A stretch of 64,000 nucleotides of DNA from Aulostomus chinensis (GCA_037954235.1 JBBMOA010000004.1:29356920-29420919), one strand, 5' to 3'; positions 21,902 through 54,639 are shown, counted from the stretch's first letter. The notes: generated by a model not told the origin, from the letters alone. Translations and numbers: made by a program.

Positions 21902-22307
21902 TCGTATCCTAGGTCACTGGAGAGGTGTGGCAGGTCTCTCACAGCCTCTCTGTGCTGGAGGGGTTGGCTGCTTTTATCACTCGTGGGAAGAAAATGTCCT
22001 GAACTTGAGGAGTTCTCCTCATCTTGAACTCTCCAAAACAACAATGTGCAGTAATGCTGAGCTGCCTTCAAGCCAACAACATGGGCACAGTGTAACCAGA
22101 GCCACAGGCTCCTCCCAGTATATGCAACACTGCCAGTGACAAGTGATGCGGACCTAAATAATCTATAACCAAAAATCTATCACATGACAGGATAAAGGCA
22201 CATTGAAAGAGTTACTCTTGCAAGACAGGTTTTGAGAAGGTTCACCAAAATAATATAATGTGAAACAATTTCTTTTTTTTAATTGGTTATCTACTCAGCT
22301 ACACCAG
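21902..22307. other. Intergenic, nothing recognised
   Basis: No exon or RNA gene can be supported downstream of the tRNA-Leu. Confidence 0.4.
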
Positions 22308-23145
22308 CACCTGGTTCTACAGGCTGAATTAACTCCAGGACGTTGGCCAGCCGTGTCAGTTGAAACCTTATTTGTCCAAATAGCAAAAAAATAAGTCTGA
22401 TTGTTAATGAAAGATGTCATCATGGCTTTGAAACTGTGGTTGGGGACAAGCCAACATGAGCACATTCATGGAAGAATAGCAATAAAAACAGGAAGTGTTA
22501 GTTAGCAAGCACTCACCAGGCTTTCACTATCATATTTGAGTCTAGTGGAACAAAATGGCTGCTGCTGACTGTGCTGCCTGGTGGTGGATCACTCTTCACC
22601 ATCCTCACAGTCCTTGATGGAACCAAAAAGGCGAGTTCCTCAAGAAGATCTTCCAGGGCGTCCAGGTTAAAGCGGTGCCCCAGCTGGCACCAGGCACTGA
22701 CCCAGGTCCTGCATGTGAGATACTGTCAGTTCTGTTCTGCCCTGCTCACAACCACAGGCTGGTGTTGAGGCCTGCAGCAACCAGGGCCCCAGTCACCAAG
22801 TGTATAAAGGCTGGTCATTGTGGCAGTGGGAGGAGTCAAAATGAAGACAGACCAATGTGAGCAGGACTTGACTGCAAAAGTAAGAAGAACTTGACCATGT
22901 TTCCTACAGTACCCAGGAGGCTTGGTAGTTGTTGAAGGAAGCTCCAAAAGCAAAGAGCAGACAGCAGGATATAAAAAGAAAAGATCCAGACACTAAAACT
23001 ACAAGTAGAAACAAGATGAAATACTAAAAGCTTTGGAAAGATACTCCAAGGTTGTATATACATTATTATATACACTACTATTCTCATTGACTCCTAAAGA
23101 GGGAAAGGAAGAATTAGAATGTGGATCATATGAGCTGATTTCAGT

Positions 23146-23285
23146 GTTAAGTCCATCCCTCCATCCACTTTCTATTCTTATCCTTTAAGGTTCACGGGGG
23201 GGGGGGGGGGGCGATCCCAGGTGACATTGGGCAAGAGGCAGGGTTCACCCTGGACAGGTAACCAGTCCATCAGGAGAAATTAGGT
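23146..23285 (-). repeat. SINE-like repeat tail, inverted, with G16 run
   Basis: The reverse complement contains GACTGGTTACCTGTCCAGGG and a ...GGATAAGAATAGAAAGTGGA tail, that is, the 3' third of the SINE-like family. A homopolymer of 16 G interrupts it. The partner at 62515-62655 has 22 G. Confidence 0.75.
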
Positions 23286-23451
23286 GGCCAAAACTAAAAC
23301 ATTAGTCAGATCAAATTCAGATTAAAGCAAGAGTCTCCAGATCAAAGTCAGAATTCCTGATGATGTCATCAGGGTTTTGACAGTAACTAGAATTCTGTCT
23401 TTGATCTCAGGAGGACATGACAGAAACACAATTGAGAAAAGTATATAAGAC

Positions 23452-23765
23452 CACGGCGGCATGATGATGCAGTGGTTAGCACTGTTGCCTCGCAGCAAGA
23501 AGGTTCTGGGTTTGAGTCCAGGCTCGGGTGCAGAATCTTTCTGTGTAGAGTCTGCATGTTCTCCCCATGCATTCGTGGGTTCTCTCCAGGTACTCCGGCT
23601 TCTTCCCACCGTCAAAAGACATGTAATTTGGGAAGAGGCTGATTGGACACTCTAAATTGCACGTAGGTATGAATGTGAGTGTGAATGGTTTTTCATCTCT
23701 GTATTGTTGGCCCTGTGATGGACTGGCAACCTGTCCAGGGTGAACCCTGCCTCTCACCTGTAGAT
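23452..23765 (+). repeat. SINE-like repeat, copy c
   Basis: It has the same head, B-box word GGTTTGAGTCC and body as copy a. The tail is cut after CCTCTCACCTGTAGATGCTG. It lies within the duplicated 1.46-kb segment and corresponds to copy e at 62840. Confidence 0.8.
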
Positions 23766-24602
23766 GCTGTAAATACAATGGAATTTGGACAAGGAGTTTT
23801 CCTTCAAGTCCAAACATCATCGTCCAGCCTCCAACCAGAGGTCTATGACTATGATTTGAGGTTTTACCTCCCAAGGTTGTCTGGTTCCAGGTGAATTTTA
23901 AAATTCCAGTCTCCAACCTTGGCTGTTCTGAAACTCTTCTCCTGAATCACTCCTGAGCTGCAGTAAGAAAAAATACCAGTGCCCAACCAGATCAACTTCA
24001 TGGTAAATGGACTCAATTTTATTTTTCTACCTTATCTGCACTCAAAGCGCTTTACCGTGTAATCTCATTCACACAGGCCTCAAATGCTAATCTTTTGTTA
24101 TGTTAGTTGATTTTGTTTTGTTCGTTTACACATCGTCACTTTTTATATGACGTCAATAAAAATGTGTCAACATTGTATGATGTACAATCTACTAAGTGGG
24201 TATCAAGTGATGTTAAAACAACATTTTTTTAGGGGTTTAAATCAGTACTTGAAGTAGCCACTGAATTTATATTTACTTCATCGCTTAAGTATCTTTAAAA
24301 AAATAAAATCAAAGTGAGGTACAATCATTGCCCAGCAAAATACAGCTTACCTTTTGAAAGGTGTTTTTATGTTTCATTTTAACTTCTCCCCAGTCCACTC
24401 CTTCCCTGTTGGATGGCACCAGAATGAAAATCAGATTTTATTCCTATTAATATCTACAAGTGTAAGCTACAACCTCTTACAGCTAAATGTTAAATCAATG
24501 GAAAAGTACATTCAAACTTCTGCCTTGACTCAGGTAGCTCCTTTCTCTCATGCCGATTCTCTCTCCTTCGCTGCTGCAGTGGTGCTCCAACTCCACTGTC
24601 AT
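23766..24602. other. Intergenic, nothing recognised
   Basis: Only 23918-24002 is explained: it is the inverted copy of 5935-6005. The remainder is AT-rich with no supported exon. Confidence 0.45.
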
Positions 24603-25079
24603 GAAATAACTTATTATTTTGTTCTCGGTTGTCATGGTGACTCGTGGTATCGGGGCTCCATTGATGATGGCGTTTTGTCGTGGTTGTGCACGTGTGCAAC
24701 TCAAGGTGAACGTACTCACAGTTGATTGAAGCAACTCAGATCAGCTGTTCTGGAATCAGATACTCAGAGTTTCCCATCTCAGAGTGTCAACTCAGGAGTG
24801 ATTGAGGAGAAGAGTTTCAGAACAGCCACAGTTGGGGGACTTCCATCCAGCCATCCATTTTCTTTACCTGTAAGGGAGTGGAAACAGTTCTGCAAAAATA
24901 ACAAAAATAAACAGCATGTCGTGGTGGAAAATGGTGGATGAGAGGAATCAGAGCACTGAGTCTCAGGTGCCAGATGGGGGATCTCTTTATTCTTAGCGAC
25001 GATCCCTCCTAGCAGTGCAGTTAAAGATGTCCTCCCACTGATACAGAATATGACATACCTTTTTATACTGTATTCAGGC

Positions 25080-25111
<32 letters not shown>

Positions 25112-25465
25112 TGTGATGTGATGGCCTTCACACTATCTTCAAGGACCAGAAAGGAATGGGACATTCCCCAATTACACTTATCTTGGACCTTGGCTGCCTG
25201 TGTGTGGCGTCTCTTTACCATGTGTATGTGTGGTGTACTTGCTTTCCCAGATGACTGCCATCTTTGTTATGTGGGCTGACATGTTGAAGTGTCAGCACAG
25301 GTCATAGTGATGAGACTTAACTCTCATTCTCCCACAAGTATTATTTCCACCTCATACTCCTGCATATATTCAAGTGAACAGGGAACACAAATTTATGCAC
25401 AACTTCTCCTGTGTGTTCATCCACAGTCACTAAACAACAACCAAACCAAACAAAAGAGGGTTTGC
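24603..25465 (+). repeat. Second copy of the 21061-21620 blocks
   Basis: Two blocks (24603-24880, 25335-25465) match 21061-21340 and 21490-21620. Between them lie unique sequence and a (GT)n array at 25080-25108. Confidence 0.8.
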
Positions 25466-25499
25466 CAGCATGGCGATCAGCTGTAGTTCACCATCTTAT

Positions 25500-25620
25500 C
25501 CAGGTCACATGACTCAGGAGTAGCATGGCCGTCTGGCAACCAAAGGGTGGCTGGTTTGATCCTCATTTCCCCCGGTGACCATGTCAAAGTGTCCTTGAGT
25601 AAGAGACTGAACCCCTAATT
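25500..25620 (+). repeat. Second SINE-like family, fragment
   Basis: The words GGCTGGTTTGATCCTC (B-box-like) and GTGTCCTTGAGTAAGAGACT followed by GAACCCCTAATTG are the recognisable core of a widespread fish SINE-like family. Related minus-strand copies lie in the SRCR introns (38465, 41430, 43795, 47205). Confidence 0.6.
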
Positions 25621-26790
25621 GAGCATCAAAAGCAGCTCAGACCTGCTGCAGCTCAGCAGACCTCAGCCATTTTTAGGATGTCTCAATGATTCTCCTTCAC
25701 GTGATTTTCATTCAGAAACAATAGAATTGTCAAATATCACAACAGTTTTCAGCTTGCTGGTAAACAGTACTTCAACTTCCATTCCACTGTGTAATGGCCG
25801 TGACTCATGTGTACTATATGCAGTACTAATCAAGTACAGCCCTGACTGATACTTTATCTCCAATGCTAGGAAGGATAAGAATGTTGAAATGGACCAAGCA
25901 GGAATAGAATCTCAAGTCATGTCTACTTTACTGAGCAGCACTCAGTTAATTTCAGGAAACACAAGACATTTTGACCACATGTCAATGAAGTAGTCAGCAT
26001 CAGATACCATCAGATACCACCAGATACCACCAGATACCATCAGATACCACCAGATACCATCAGATACCATCAGATACCATCAGATACCACCAGATACCAT
26101 CAGATACCATCAGATACCACCAGATACCACCAGATACCATCAGATACCATCAGATACCATCAGCTTATCAGCTCAGTGTGCATGAGGTCATGGTTGCTCA
26201 TTGAAGAACCAGGGCTGCTCTCTCCACCAATCCACTGCCAACAAGCCAGACAAGTGGGACTGGCAACTGTTCTGCTCCGCAAGTTCATCTGGCATCATCA
26301 TGACCTGCTCCTCTATCAGGGGCATCCACATTCTTCAATGTTGCCCTGAGTCAGCAGGAGCAGACGCTACCTTTAGGGGCCGAAGTGTTCACACGCAGAA
26401 CCAGAACACAGCCACAGCTTTCTTTCATTTTCTGTCTCAAATACTTGACAAGTTTCAACTTGGTCCAAAACCTGCTCACCTCTCTGGGTGTCAAGTGTGT
26501 CTGCACCGTCTGACCAAACTTCATCAAATGTGTGAGTGTTATTTCCTGCAAATCAACTCTGGGCAGTGTTGATTGCAAGAAGAAAAAAAAGTAGAAAAAA
26601 GTTCTGTCAAGTAACGTTAGAACCAAGCTCTGGACCAAAGTCTGGTGCTTTTTCAATTTTCAGTCAGTGAGTAATGTTCTATTCATTTCTGTAACTCTAT
26701 CTCACATTGATACAGAGAGTTGTTTTTAATCTTTTAAATCATGTGACCATCATCATAACAGCTGTTGTCCTTGTTTTATCTGAAAACAAA
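25621..26790 (+). repeat. Segmental duplication, copy 2 (partner 13913-14790)
   Basis: It matches copy 1 up to 25998 and again from 26393. The interval between is occupied by the decameric minisatellite (26001-26160) and about 230 bases with no counterpart in copy 1. Confidence 0.8.
26001..26160. repeat. Decamer minisatellite, 16 units
   Basis: Sixteen exact head-to-tail copies of CAGATACCAY. Only the last base varies (T or C), in the order T C C T C T T T C T T C C T T T. No indels or other substitutions are present. Confidence 0.95.
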
Positions 26791-27500
26791 TTTATTCCTG
26801 ATGAATTCCCACTGACTGTAGCAGAGACTTGTCCTCATCTTTTCTTCCATGCTCTGTGTCCTGTATATGGTTATAATGATGCACACATTTAAGGTGAATG
26901 ACAGTTTCAGACATTGTTCTATTTTAAGCATTTAACGTTCAATCTTGTGCTTTACCAAAGAAATGTGTAATATTGGGTGCTGGTGTCTCACCTCTGACAG
27001 ATGAGGTTTGTTGCAGAGCACCAGGAGTAATAAAGCACTACTTTCTCAACAGTTGACAGACAGTGCAGACTGTTTACGTACCTCCTACTATATGTTCCCC
27101 ACAGAAACAAGGATCTCATAAAGATTCCTGTCAGACAATTTCAACACTCCACTTTCACTCATGGCTTCACAATAAATGATATTAAACATTGGTTACTTCT
27201 ATTAAATATGAAGCCATCACTCAGCTGTTTACGATGAAGTTCATATCATGAAACAAGGTAAGTTAAAGTTAAAGTACTGTCTTTCGTAAAAATATCAATA
27301 TCTTTTCAAATATAGAATAACTTTAAAAACAAAGTCGCCCCAACGTTTCTTTTGACAGCCCAAACGACTGAGACTAGTTTGATGAGATTTGGACGTGGAG
27401 GGGGGCTGCGTGACGTCAAGGGTCAGAAATGTCTTTTTGAATGACTTCAAAGCAGGTTTAAATGGTTTGTAGTTCCATGGTGTTAATTGGGGTGTTGTTC
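26791..27500. other. Intergenic, upstream of a GC-box region
   Basis: No exon is recognised. The sequence becomes richer in G and C after 27380. Confidence 0.4.
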
Positions 27501-27833
27501 TCCCGCCTCAGTGCAGCTCAGGGGGCGGGGCTATTTCAGCAGTCACGCGCAGGAACTCTGGGCTGAGTTCCACTCTCCATCTCCACGCGCTGTTCTCTAA
27601 GATTCGCGGTGTCCAGAGGAAAACGCAGTGCCTGGAATATTCGGTTTAAAAAGAAAAAAAAACGAAGTATATGAACTTCTACAGGTTCTAAAACTTTATA
27701 TACGCCGCGTATAAAGCCTTAAGTAGCGAGTAAGGCGATTGTTAAAGGCACCTGAAGCTGGTCGACTTTAGCTGAAGTTAATGCTAATGCTACCTGACAT
27801 TCTTGCTAGTTTATGAACTTTAATGGCAGGAGA
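27501..27833 (+). promoter_or_regulatory. Candidate promoter with GC box
   Basis: A GC box (GGGGGCGGGGCT) lies at about 27520-27535. It is followed by CpG-containing sequence (CACGCGCAGG, CCACGCGCTG, GATTCGCGG) and, about 250 bases on, by a coding-exon-like piece on the same strand. No TATA box is obvious. A 5' UTR probably fills the interval to 27833. A short upstream frame (ATGGCAGGAGAATGA) overlaps the likely start. Confidence 0.5.
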
Positions 27834-28439
27834 ATGAAGGGAACTATGTTCTTTTTCTGTACTGCATCAAACATCGAGGTGAGTTTACTCTCATTTTGTG
27901 TATAAAATACTATCACAACATACAGACACAAGGTTTGATGAAACTTCACTGTTTGAGGACATTTTTTGTTGAATTTCTTTTTTTTGGGCGGGGGGGGGTG
28001 TGAATGTCCTGTATTATTTTGTTTAATTTGTGCTTCTCTTTTCCTGATAGTTCATGGTAGCATTATCAGCTTTAGTCAATAGAGGGCAGTATGCACCTTA
28101 TTGTTTTTTAGTTTGATGTGTCAAAATAATTTGACCTTGTCTGCTTCCTCTTGCAGGTTTCAACCTGAATGAGAAAGTTTTTTATTATCCACTAATATTG
28201 GTAATGGACAAGATACAAATTCATGATGTAACTGTGAACATTAAAAGCTGCTGAAGCAGTTCTTCATTTGAAACATTTTTAAACTTAATCCAGCTTTATC
28301 TTGTTAAATGCTTTCTTCCTGTAGTTAAAAAAACAGTTGTGGATTCCCAGCGCAGCTGAACTTGACATTTTTGATGAGACTGAGGCAGCAGTGGAGGAAG
28401 ACGTCCTCCTTGAACTCCTGGAGGCCAATCCAGACGTAG
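27834..28439 (+). CDS. Two-exon 5' end of an unrecognised gene
   Basis: Exon 1 (27834-27878) starts ATGAAGG, codes for MKGTMFFFCTASNIE and ends at a strong donor (GAG|GTGAGT). Exon 2 (28325-28439) follows a TTCCTGTAG acceptor in phase 0 and codes for LKKQLWIPSAAELDIFDETE and an acidic stretch ending LLELLEANPDV, then meets a donor-like GTGATG (an alternative GTAGGT lies four bases earlier). The join keeps one open frame of 53 codons. The protein family is not recognised. It reads as a small N-terminal fold rich in beta-type and acidic residues. No later exons are visible, so the gene may continue far downstream, be non-functional, or be broken by the LINE at 29430. Confidence 0.45.
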
Positions 28440-29429
28440 GTGATGAAGGCAGGAGTCATTATGAAGCTTTGCTGTTAACAAACAGTCAGAAACACATTTT
28501 CTCTGATGCAGCTTAACTTGACATGTTAATGAAATCTGGACTGCAGTGACACAGTTGGGTCACATTTCTGTAACATGTTCAGTTATTAAATACAGGTTAC
28601 TTGAAAGACTGAAAATGAAATCTCAATGATTTGAACTACTTTGTGGAAAAATAACAAAATGGACGCAGCCATAAAAATGGAGTTTCACAAACATGTCTGT
28701 TTCTAGATTTGTCTCCTTTAGATCATTCAACACCATCTCCACTCACACAAACCTCATCACTTTGTCTTCAAGTAGATTGAAAAACCTGGAGATGATGATG
28801 TCAGCAGTTTTACATTCTAGAACTTTGGGGTTTTACTTAACAAGACTGAATACTTCAGAGTTCCCTCTGAAAAACTGGAATTGTCAATATTGTAATATTT
28901 GGTTTGATAACTTTGTTACTGTCTAATGTAATGTGATGTAATGCTGTAGTACCTTGATTCATATTTTTAAGTCTGCTACAATGTTCAACTTGATCATCTA
29001 AGCAGATATGAAAATACAAAATAACAGTCATTAAAACCATCAGTCAATGAAAATGCCAGTTTGACAATGACTTGGATTCATAGGATGGGACACAAATTCA
29101 AAAATAGTAAACCTTCTTCTTTATCAGTGTTTTTGTTTCACTGTTGTCCTTTGTATTTTTGTTGAACTTTAACAGGAGCGCTTCTATGATGGAAAAGGGG
29201 GCTGAATATTTCTGTTCTATCAGACAAAGTCCAGGAGTGCAGTAAAACAGCCGGTCAAGGAAGCAACGGTGCTTCAAGCAAAAGGACCAGAGATCAGCAG
29301 CCATGTTGCCTCAGCAGCTTGAAGGTGACTCTTGTAGGGAGACCATTTAATTTCTTGTTCACTCTCCTGATGAAGCTGATGTGTTTCAAAAGATCAAGTT
29401 AGGAAGCAGCAAAATGCACCAAGTGACCT
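28440..29429. other. Intergenic or intronic, nothing recognised
   Basis: AT-rich sequence with no supported exon. If the gene starting at 27834 is real, this is its intron. Confidence 0.4.
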
Positions 29430-30512
29430 CTAAAGAGTCTCCAGCTGGTCCAGAACGCTGCAGCGAGGGTTTTGACGGGAGTTAAGAAGAGAGAACACAT
29501 CTCTCCCACTTTAGCTTCTCTCCACTGGCTTCCTGTAGGATCTAGAATCGACTTCAAAGTCCTTCTGCTGACTTATGAGGCTCTCAATGATAAAGCTCCA
29601 TCGTATTTGAAAGAGCTCATTAGTCCCTACTGTCCGACCAGAGCACTCCGCTCCCAGAATGCAGGTCTTTTAGTGATTCCCAGTATCAATAAAAACAGAC
29701 TGGGAGGTAGAGCCTTTAGTTACCGGGCTCCTCTACTGTGGAACCAGCTCTCTCCATGGGTCAGAGAGGCAGACACTTTAACTACGTTTAAGTCCAGGCT
29801 TAAGACCTTCCTCTATGACAGAGCCTTCAGTTAGGACTGGTTCAGGTAGCTCTGAACCATTGATAGCTATGCTGCTACAGGCTTAGACTGCTGGGGGACA
29901 CATCAGGTTACATGGAGCCCTTCCCTCCTCTCCTCTCCTCTCCCCCTCTCTCCTCCTCCTCTCCTCCCTGCACATTTTTGGAACTGTCATTACCATTACT
30001 TGTTGCACTTTGTAGTTTGGCCTTGGTGTCTCGCAGTCTCTGTGTTTCCACAGATCCACCAGAGCTCAAACCGCCGCCTGCATCGCCCCCCCCCCCCTTT
30101 TATTCCCTACTGTTACACCGGCCTGCGCTCCCCTTCCATGAACCAGTCTGCCATCCAGTCCCCCATCAAGCTGGCTTGCTCTCCCTGCCTCCCCTACCAG
30201 AAGCTTCCTTCTTCAGCTGTTATTAACATTTCCGTGTTTCCCACATTTTGCATTGTAAACTGTTTTCTTGTCTGTAGCAACATCTACTGCACGTCTGTCC
30301 GTCCTGGGTGAGGGATCCCCCCTCTGTTGCTCACCCTGAGGTTTCTCAGATTTTTCCCTGTTAAAAGGGTTTTCTATGGAGTTTTTCCTCAGTCGATGTG
30401 AGGGTCTAAGGGCAGAGGATGTTGTTATGATGCCATGTGAAGCCCTTTGAGACAAACTGTTTGTGAAAACGGGCTCTACAAATAAAATTACCTTACCTTA
30501 CCTACCTACCTC
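29430..30512 (+). mobile_element. L2-type LINE, 5'-truncated
   Basis: The frame at 29472-29834 encodes the C-terminal end of the ORF2 protein (TLASLHWLPVGSRIDFKVLL, APLLWNQLSPWVREAD, FKSRLKTFLYDRAFS). These are marks of fish L2-type elements. The catalytic YADD part is missing. A C/T-rich 3' UTR and the terminal (ACCTT)n tail at 30490-30512 complete the 3' end. It is nearly identical to the longer copy at 60483-61887. Confidence 0.85.
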
Positions 30513-31527
30513 AAGTTAATTTTAGGTTGGAGGAGCGGAGCTCTGGTTCCGCTGGTATCAGCCCGGTCCAGTGTTGTGGATTTCTCTCTCTTCTCTCTAA
30601 CATTGTAGACCAGCAAAAGCAAGTTAAGAGCAAAAACAGGTTTCTATCAGGTCGTCTCTCTAAATGCTGCACGTCTGTGCTGATAAACGTCTCATGATTG
30701 TGGTTTGTCTCCACCGGCCTCCCCCCTCCTCTCTATCAGCCTCTGACTCTCACTCTCACCCAATGTCCTCCCCTTCCTCCTGCTTCTACGACTGAACAAA
30801 GATTTGTAGATTTGACACAAAAATACAAGCCTGTGGTGCAACGCTGCTTCTCACACAGAAATACATGGAAACACTTGGCCCTCAATCTGCTGGTCTGACC
30901 AACACATTCACTTGCAGGGTTCTTTTAACAGGCCTGAAATCACCAGTTCAGTTTCCCTGCTTTGAAATATGTGGTGACAATGTGTGAACATGACCAAGTT
31001 AAAGGTTGAAGTACTGCAGTTACTACAAGATAAGAAGTACCTGGATGATGAAGCCTCTTCAAGACATTCAAGCAAGTCCAGTTGCTTTTATCCTTTAAAC
31101 TCAAATCTGATCCAGGATCAGTGAGTTGACACTCAGAACTATCATTAAAGTGAATTAACTTTTTTCCTGTCTGTTCTATTCATGATTCCTCTGGCAGGTT
31201 TGTGATTAATATTCCAGGAATGTGTGTCAGTTTTCAGTCTTTTTTTCCTGTTTCCTTCACAAACATGGGGGATGAAGTCCTGAGTGACGATCAAGAAACT
31301 CCCTAAAAATGAGAAGTAACGACAGCAAGGAAATCACCTGAAGTCAGTAAAAGTGTCATTTTAATAAATGGATTTAAAAGTCAGATCAGAGATTTTGTCA
31401 GATTTTACTTTTATGAAATGCCTGGGAAAAGCTTGCTTTCATCCTGAGCTCAGGAGGGTTCACTGTTTTGTTTCCAGTGTTGTGTTTTTGCCTCTGGAAT
31501 GAAATTTCATTCTTATGTACACTGCTT

Positions 31528-31529
<2 letters not shown>
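30513..31529. other. Intergenic, nothing recognised
   Basis: No supported exon. The A-rich stretch at about 31350-31390 is unremarkable. Confidence 0.4.

Positions 31530-31587
<58 letters not shown>
31530..31587. repeat. (CT)n microsatellite, about 29 units
   Basis: An uninterrupted polypyrimidine tract about 520 bases upstream of the receptor's signal-peptide exon. Such GAGA-type tracts can bind GAGA-like factors or form triplex DNA. A regulatory role is only an inference from position. Confidence 0.95.
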
Positions 31588-31594
<7 letters not shown>

Positions 31595-31859
31595 CTTCGT
31601 TAGCAGTCCAGTGAAACTCAGCTAATTTATCTGAGGACTTCACTTTGAAACCCTCTGTTTCAGACACGCTGTCGTCTGCCTCCTCAGATGCTGAAACTGT
31701 CAGAGGTCCTAAAAAATGTCTGGAGAATCATGGATGAGATTCACCTCTAGTAGGATTCAACAAAACATCTCTGTGTTGTTAAATGCAGTTGACATGAAAT
31801 GTGTTAAGTTGGTCAGGCTTGTTTTATGAAGTACGTGTCGTTTTATATCAGGAAACAGG

Positions 31860-32107
31860 AGATGTGGTGCTGACAATCTGATGCGTCTGCAGCAGTGAAG
31901 GAGAGGAAACTGCTCATCTGATCAGAAGATCATGAGTGTCGCAACTCTGATGTGGATGACGTGTCCGACCCTCAGCTTTATCTTTGTATCACTTCAGCAC
32001 ATCAGGAGCTGTTGACACGGACATGAAAAGCTGCACTTAAGAGTCCTGATGAGGAAATAAGAGTGAAGAAACTAGTAGCAGACGATCGGAGGAGCTTGAC
32101 ACTGGAC
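31860..32107 (+). promoter_or_regulatory. Candidate promoter and 5' UTR of the SRCR receptor
   Basis: This is the region just upstream of the first coding exon. An ETS/PU.1-like purine core (GAGAGGAAACTG) lies at 31901-31912, and a GATA-type site on the minus strand (TTATCT) at about 31979. No TATA box is seen. TATA-less promoters with ETS sites are common for myeloid genes, but these motifs are short and could be chance. Confidence 0.3.
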
Positions 32108-52639
<20,532 letters not shown>

Positions 52640-53230
52640 CTGCAGCGCCGCCACAACTGAGCTCCAGGCTTCTTCTGCTTTCACCGTGATGATGTTTAAA
52701 GCAACAGGACGTCTCCTCATTGCAGTCTTTTAGTTTTCCTCATGTTTTCATGATCGTCCATCTCTGTTCTCAAGGTCAAGTCTCAGTTCCGGCCTGTTTT
52801 ATCAGATAGATCAAAGGTTATTGAAGGTCCCTGAAATGAAAACTCCATGTTCTCAGTTCTGATCCTGCATCTCTGTGGTCATGGCTCATTTATCTCTCCA
52901 CACATGACAAACCAAAAACTTTTCCAGTGTTTTTACATCAGACTCCCGGTTTTTCTTTTTTTCTCTTCCTGTTAAAACAATCCAAACATTTGAGGACTCA
53001 TCCTTCCCTCAGTGGTGTCGACTCATTTTCCATCCAATGGAAACGTCTCCTCAGATTTGGATGCCCCTCCCCCATCCACCATGTGATGCACTGTGGCCCC
53101 AAAATACTTTTTTCCCATAAACATCCAAGAAGAAGTGGCTGCAAAACATTGGATTGATTGTTTTAGTCTCTACAGCCCAAACTGACTCGTTCCACTGACA
53201 GAATAAAACTGATGGAAAGTCTGAAGGGAC
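52640..53230 (+). other. Likely 3' UTR of the receptor
   Basis: Downstream of the stop, the first good AATAAA is at 53202-53207. No coding sequence is seen. Confidence 0.5.
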
Positions 53231-54639
53231 CATGATTCCATTTTTGTACCCACTTTTGTTAGCAGCAAGCTAACCACAAGTAGCCAGAGCAGGTCAAGTG
53301 AACATGTTCTGCTGTGCGGGGGTGCGTTCACTGCTTCTGGCTCATGTAGAGGTCACATCCTGTCACATGACCCATGAGGACAGAGGTTCTGTTCATCATC
53401 AGAACTGTTGAGGAGCCGTCTGAGCACATTTTGATGAAAAATAATCACAAAATCAACTTTAAACAAGTTCCCATCTACCAGCATAGCAGAGATCAGCTCA
53501 TGGTCCAATACTGGGCCTCCTCCTGATTAGTAGGCTGGATTTTTACAGTGAACATTTGAAGTCACCAAATGAGAGATGGAAACAAAATGAAGTCCAGTTT
53601 GATGCTGGAAAACCACTTCTTTGACAAAACTGTGTTTTTCTCAGCTTTCGTTAAAAAAATGACAGTTTTTCATGAAACCATCCTTCATTCAGGTGTTGAT
53701 GAAAAATATAAGAGACTCCCTGACAACAAATCTTTTGAAATGAAAACAGACACCTTGGTCTTTGTTCTGATGAGCTCTGATGTTGTTCAACTGTTGGTCT
53801 CTGAGCCTCAGCACCCCTGCCTGTTTGAAGGCGTATTCTGTCCAAGTAGAGCTCATGATGTGTTCATCTGACCAAAATAAAAATGGATGAAAATGTCAAG
53901 AACCTCCCTCCCAAATGTGATGTCTTCAACTGAAACACCTCTGGAACATTGAGAGGTTTCCTCCTCCAACAGTCCTGTCTTCTTACCAGCTTTGCTCTCT
54001 CACTGCTGTTTAGTGTTGGAGAGATTTTGTTCTGTGACACCTGTGAGGAAGAGACTTCTATTCTTCTTTATGATGTCATGACCTGATTTCTGGAGTGAAA
54101 GTAGTTAGTGTGATGTCATAATGAGCTCCATGATTTTCTGTTATTTTTGGTAAGAGTTTCATTGTTTCACCTGTACATGCGTAGTTACACCAGAAGGGGG
54201 CAGTTTAGCTCATAGAGTGCTTGGTGACATGAAAAATCTGTAAATAAAAAAAATTGTTCTTCTTCTGTGGTGGTTCTGCTGATGCTTCCAGTTCTTGCCA
54301 ATGCTGAAGTAATAAAAGAAGGTGTTGTCCAGCAATGCTGTCTGTCTTCATGGTGTCTCATTGATTCCTTCATCTACATATCAGGCCACAGCAACAGTGC
54401 TGTCCCTCACTACACAACATTGACACTGAGATTCCCACTAATGATGAGTCAGCACATCCTGACTGTTATGATGACCTCAGCCTGAATGCTCCTCCTTCCT
54501 GAGATGCCAGACCTCAAAGGACTCCAGTTTGACTCAGAGTCACTTCTTCTTCTCTTGGACAAATAAATGGATGAACAAACACTAACATATCAATCATGAT
54601 TTAAACCCACTGGCAAAACCAATGTTTCCACTTTGTTGA
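53231..54639. other. Intergenic, nothing recognised
   Basis: Further AATAAA-like words occur at about 53874 and 54242. No exon or RNA gene is supported. Confidence 0.4.

Larger units (their letters stand above)
22308..23765 (+). repeat. 1.46-kb segmental duplication, copy 1 (empty site)
   Basis: This segment matches 60266-63140 throughout, except that the second copy carries a 1.4-kb L2 element between the words equivalent to ACTCACCAG and CTTTCACTATCAT (near 22526 here). It includes a minus-strand SINE tail with a run of 16 G at 23196-23211 and, from 23452, SINE-like copy c. Confidence 0.85.

Noticed and set aside
22571..23087. Frames shared by both copies of the 1.46-kb duplication
   Set aside because: Shared because the DNA is duplicated. 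Several frames on both strands are equally conserved, which argues against coding.
24354..24725. 123-codon open frame considered as a gene
   Set aside because: It crosses into the 24603 duplication block, has no domain, and has no counterpart in the paralogous copy at 21061.
25998..26165. Decamer array considered as a CRISPR-like array
   Set aside because: There are no spacers, the repeats are head to tail, and the DNA is eukaryotic. It is a minisatellite.
29912..30226. Proline/serine-rich frame after the L2 ORF
   Set aside because: It is the C/T-rich 3' UTR of the L2 element. The copy at 61263-61697 has a different frame because of C-run length.
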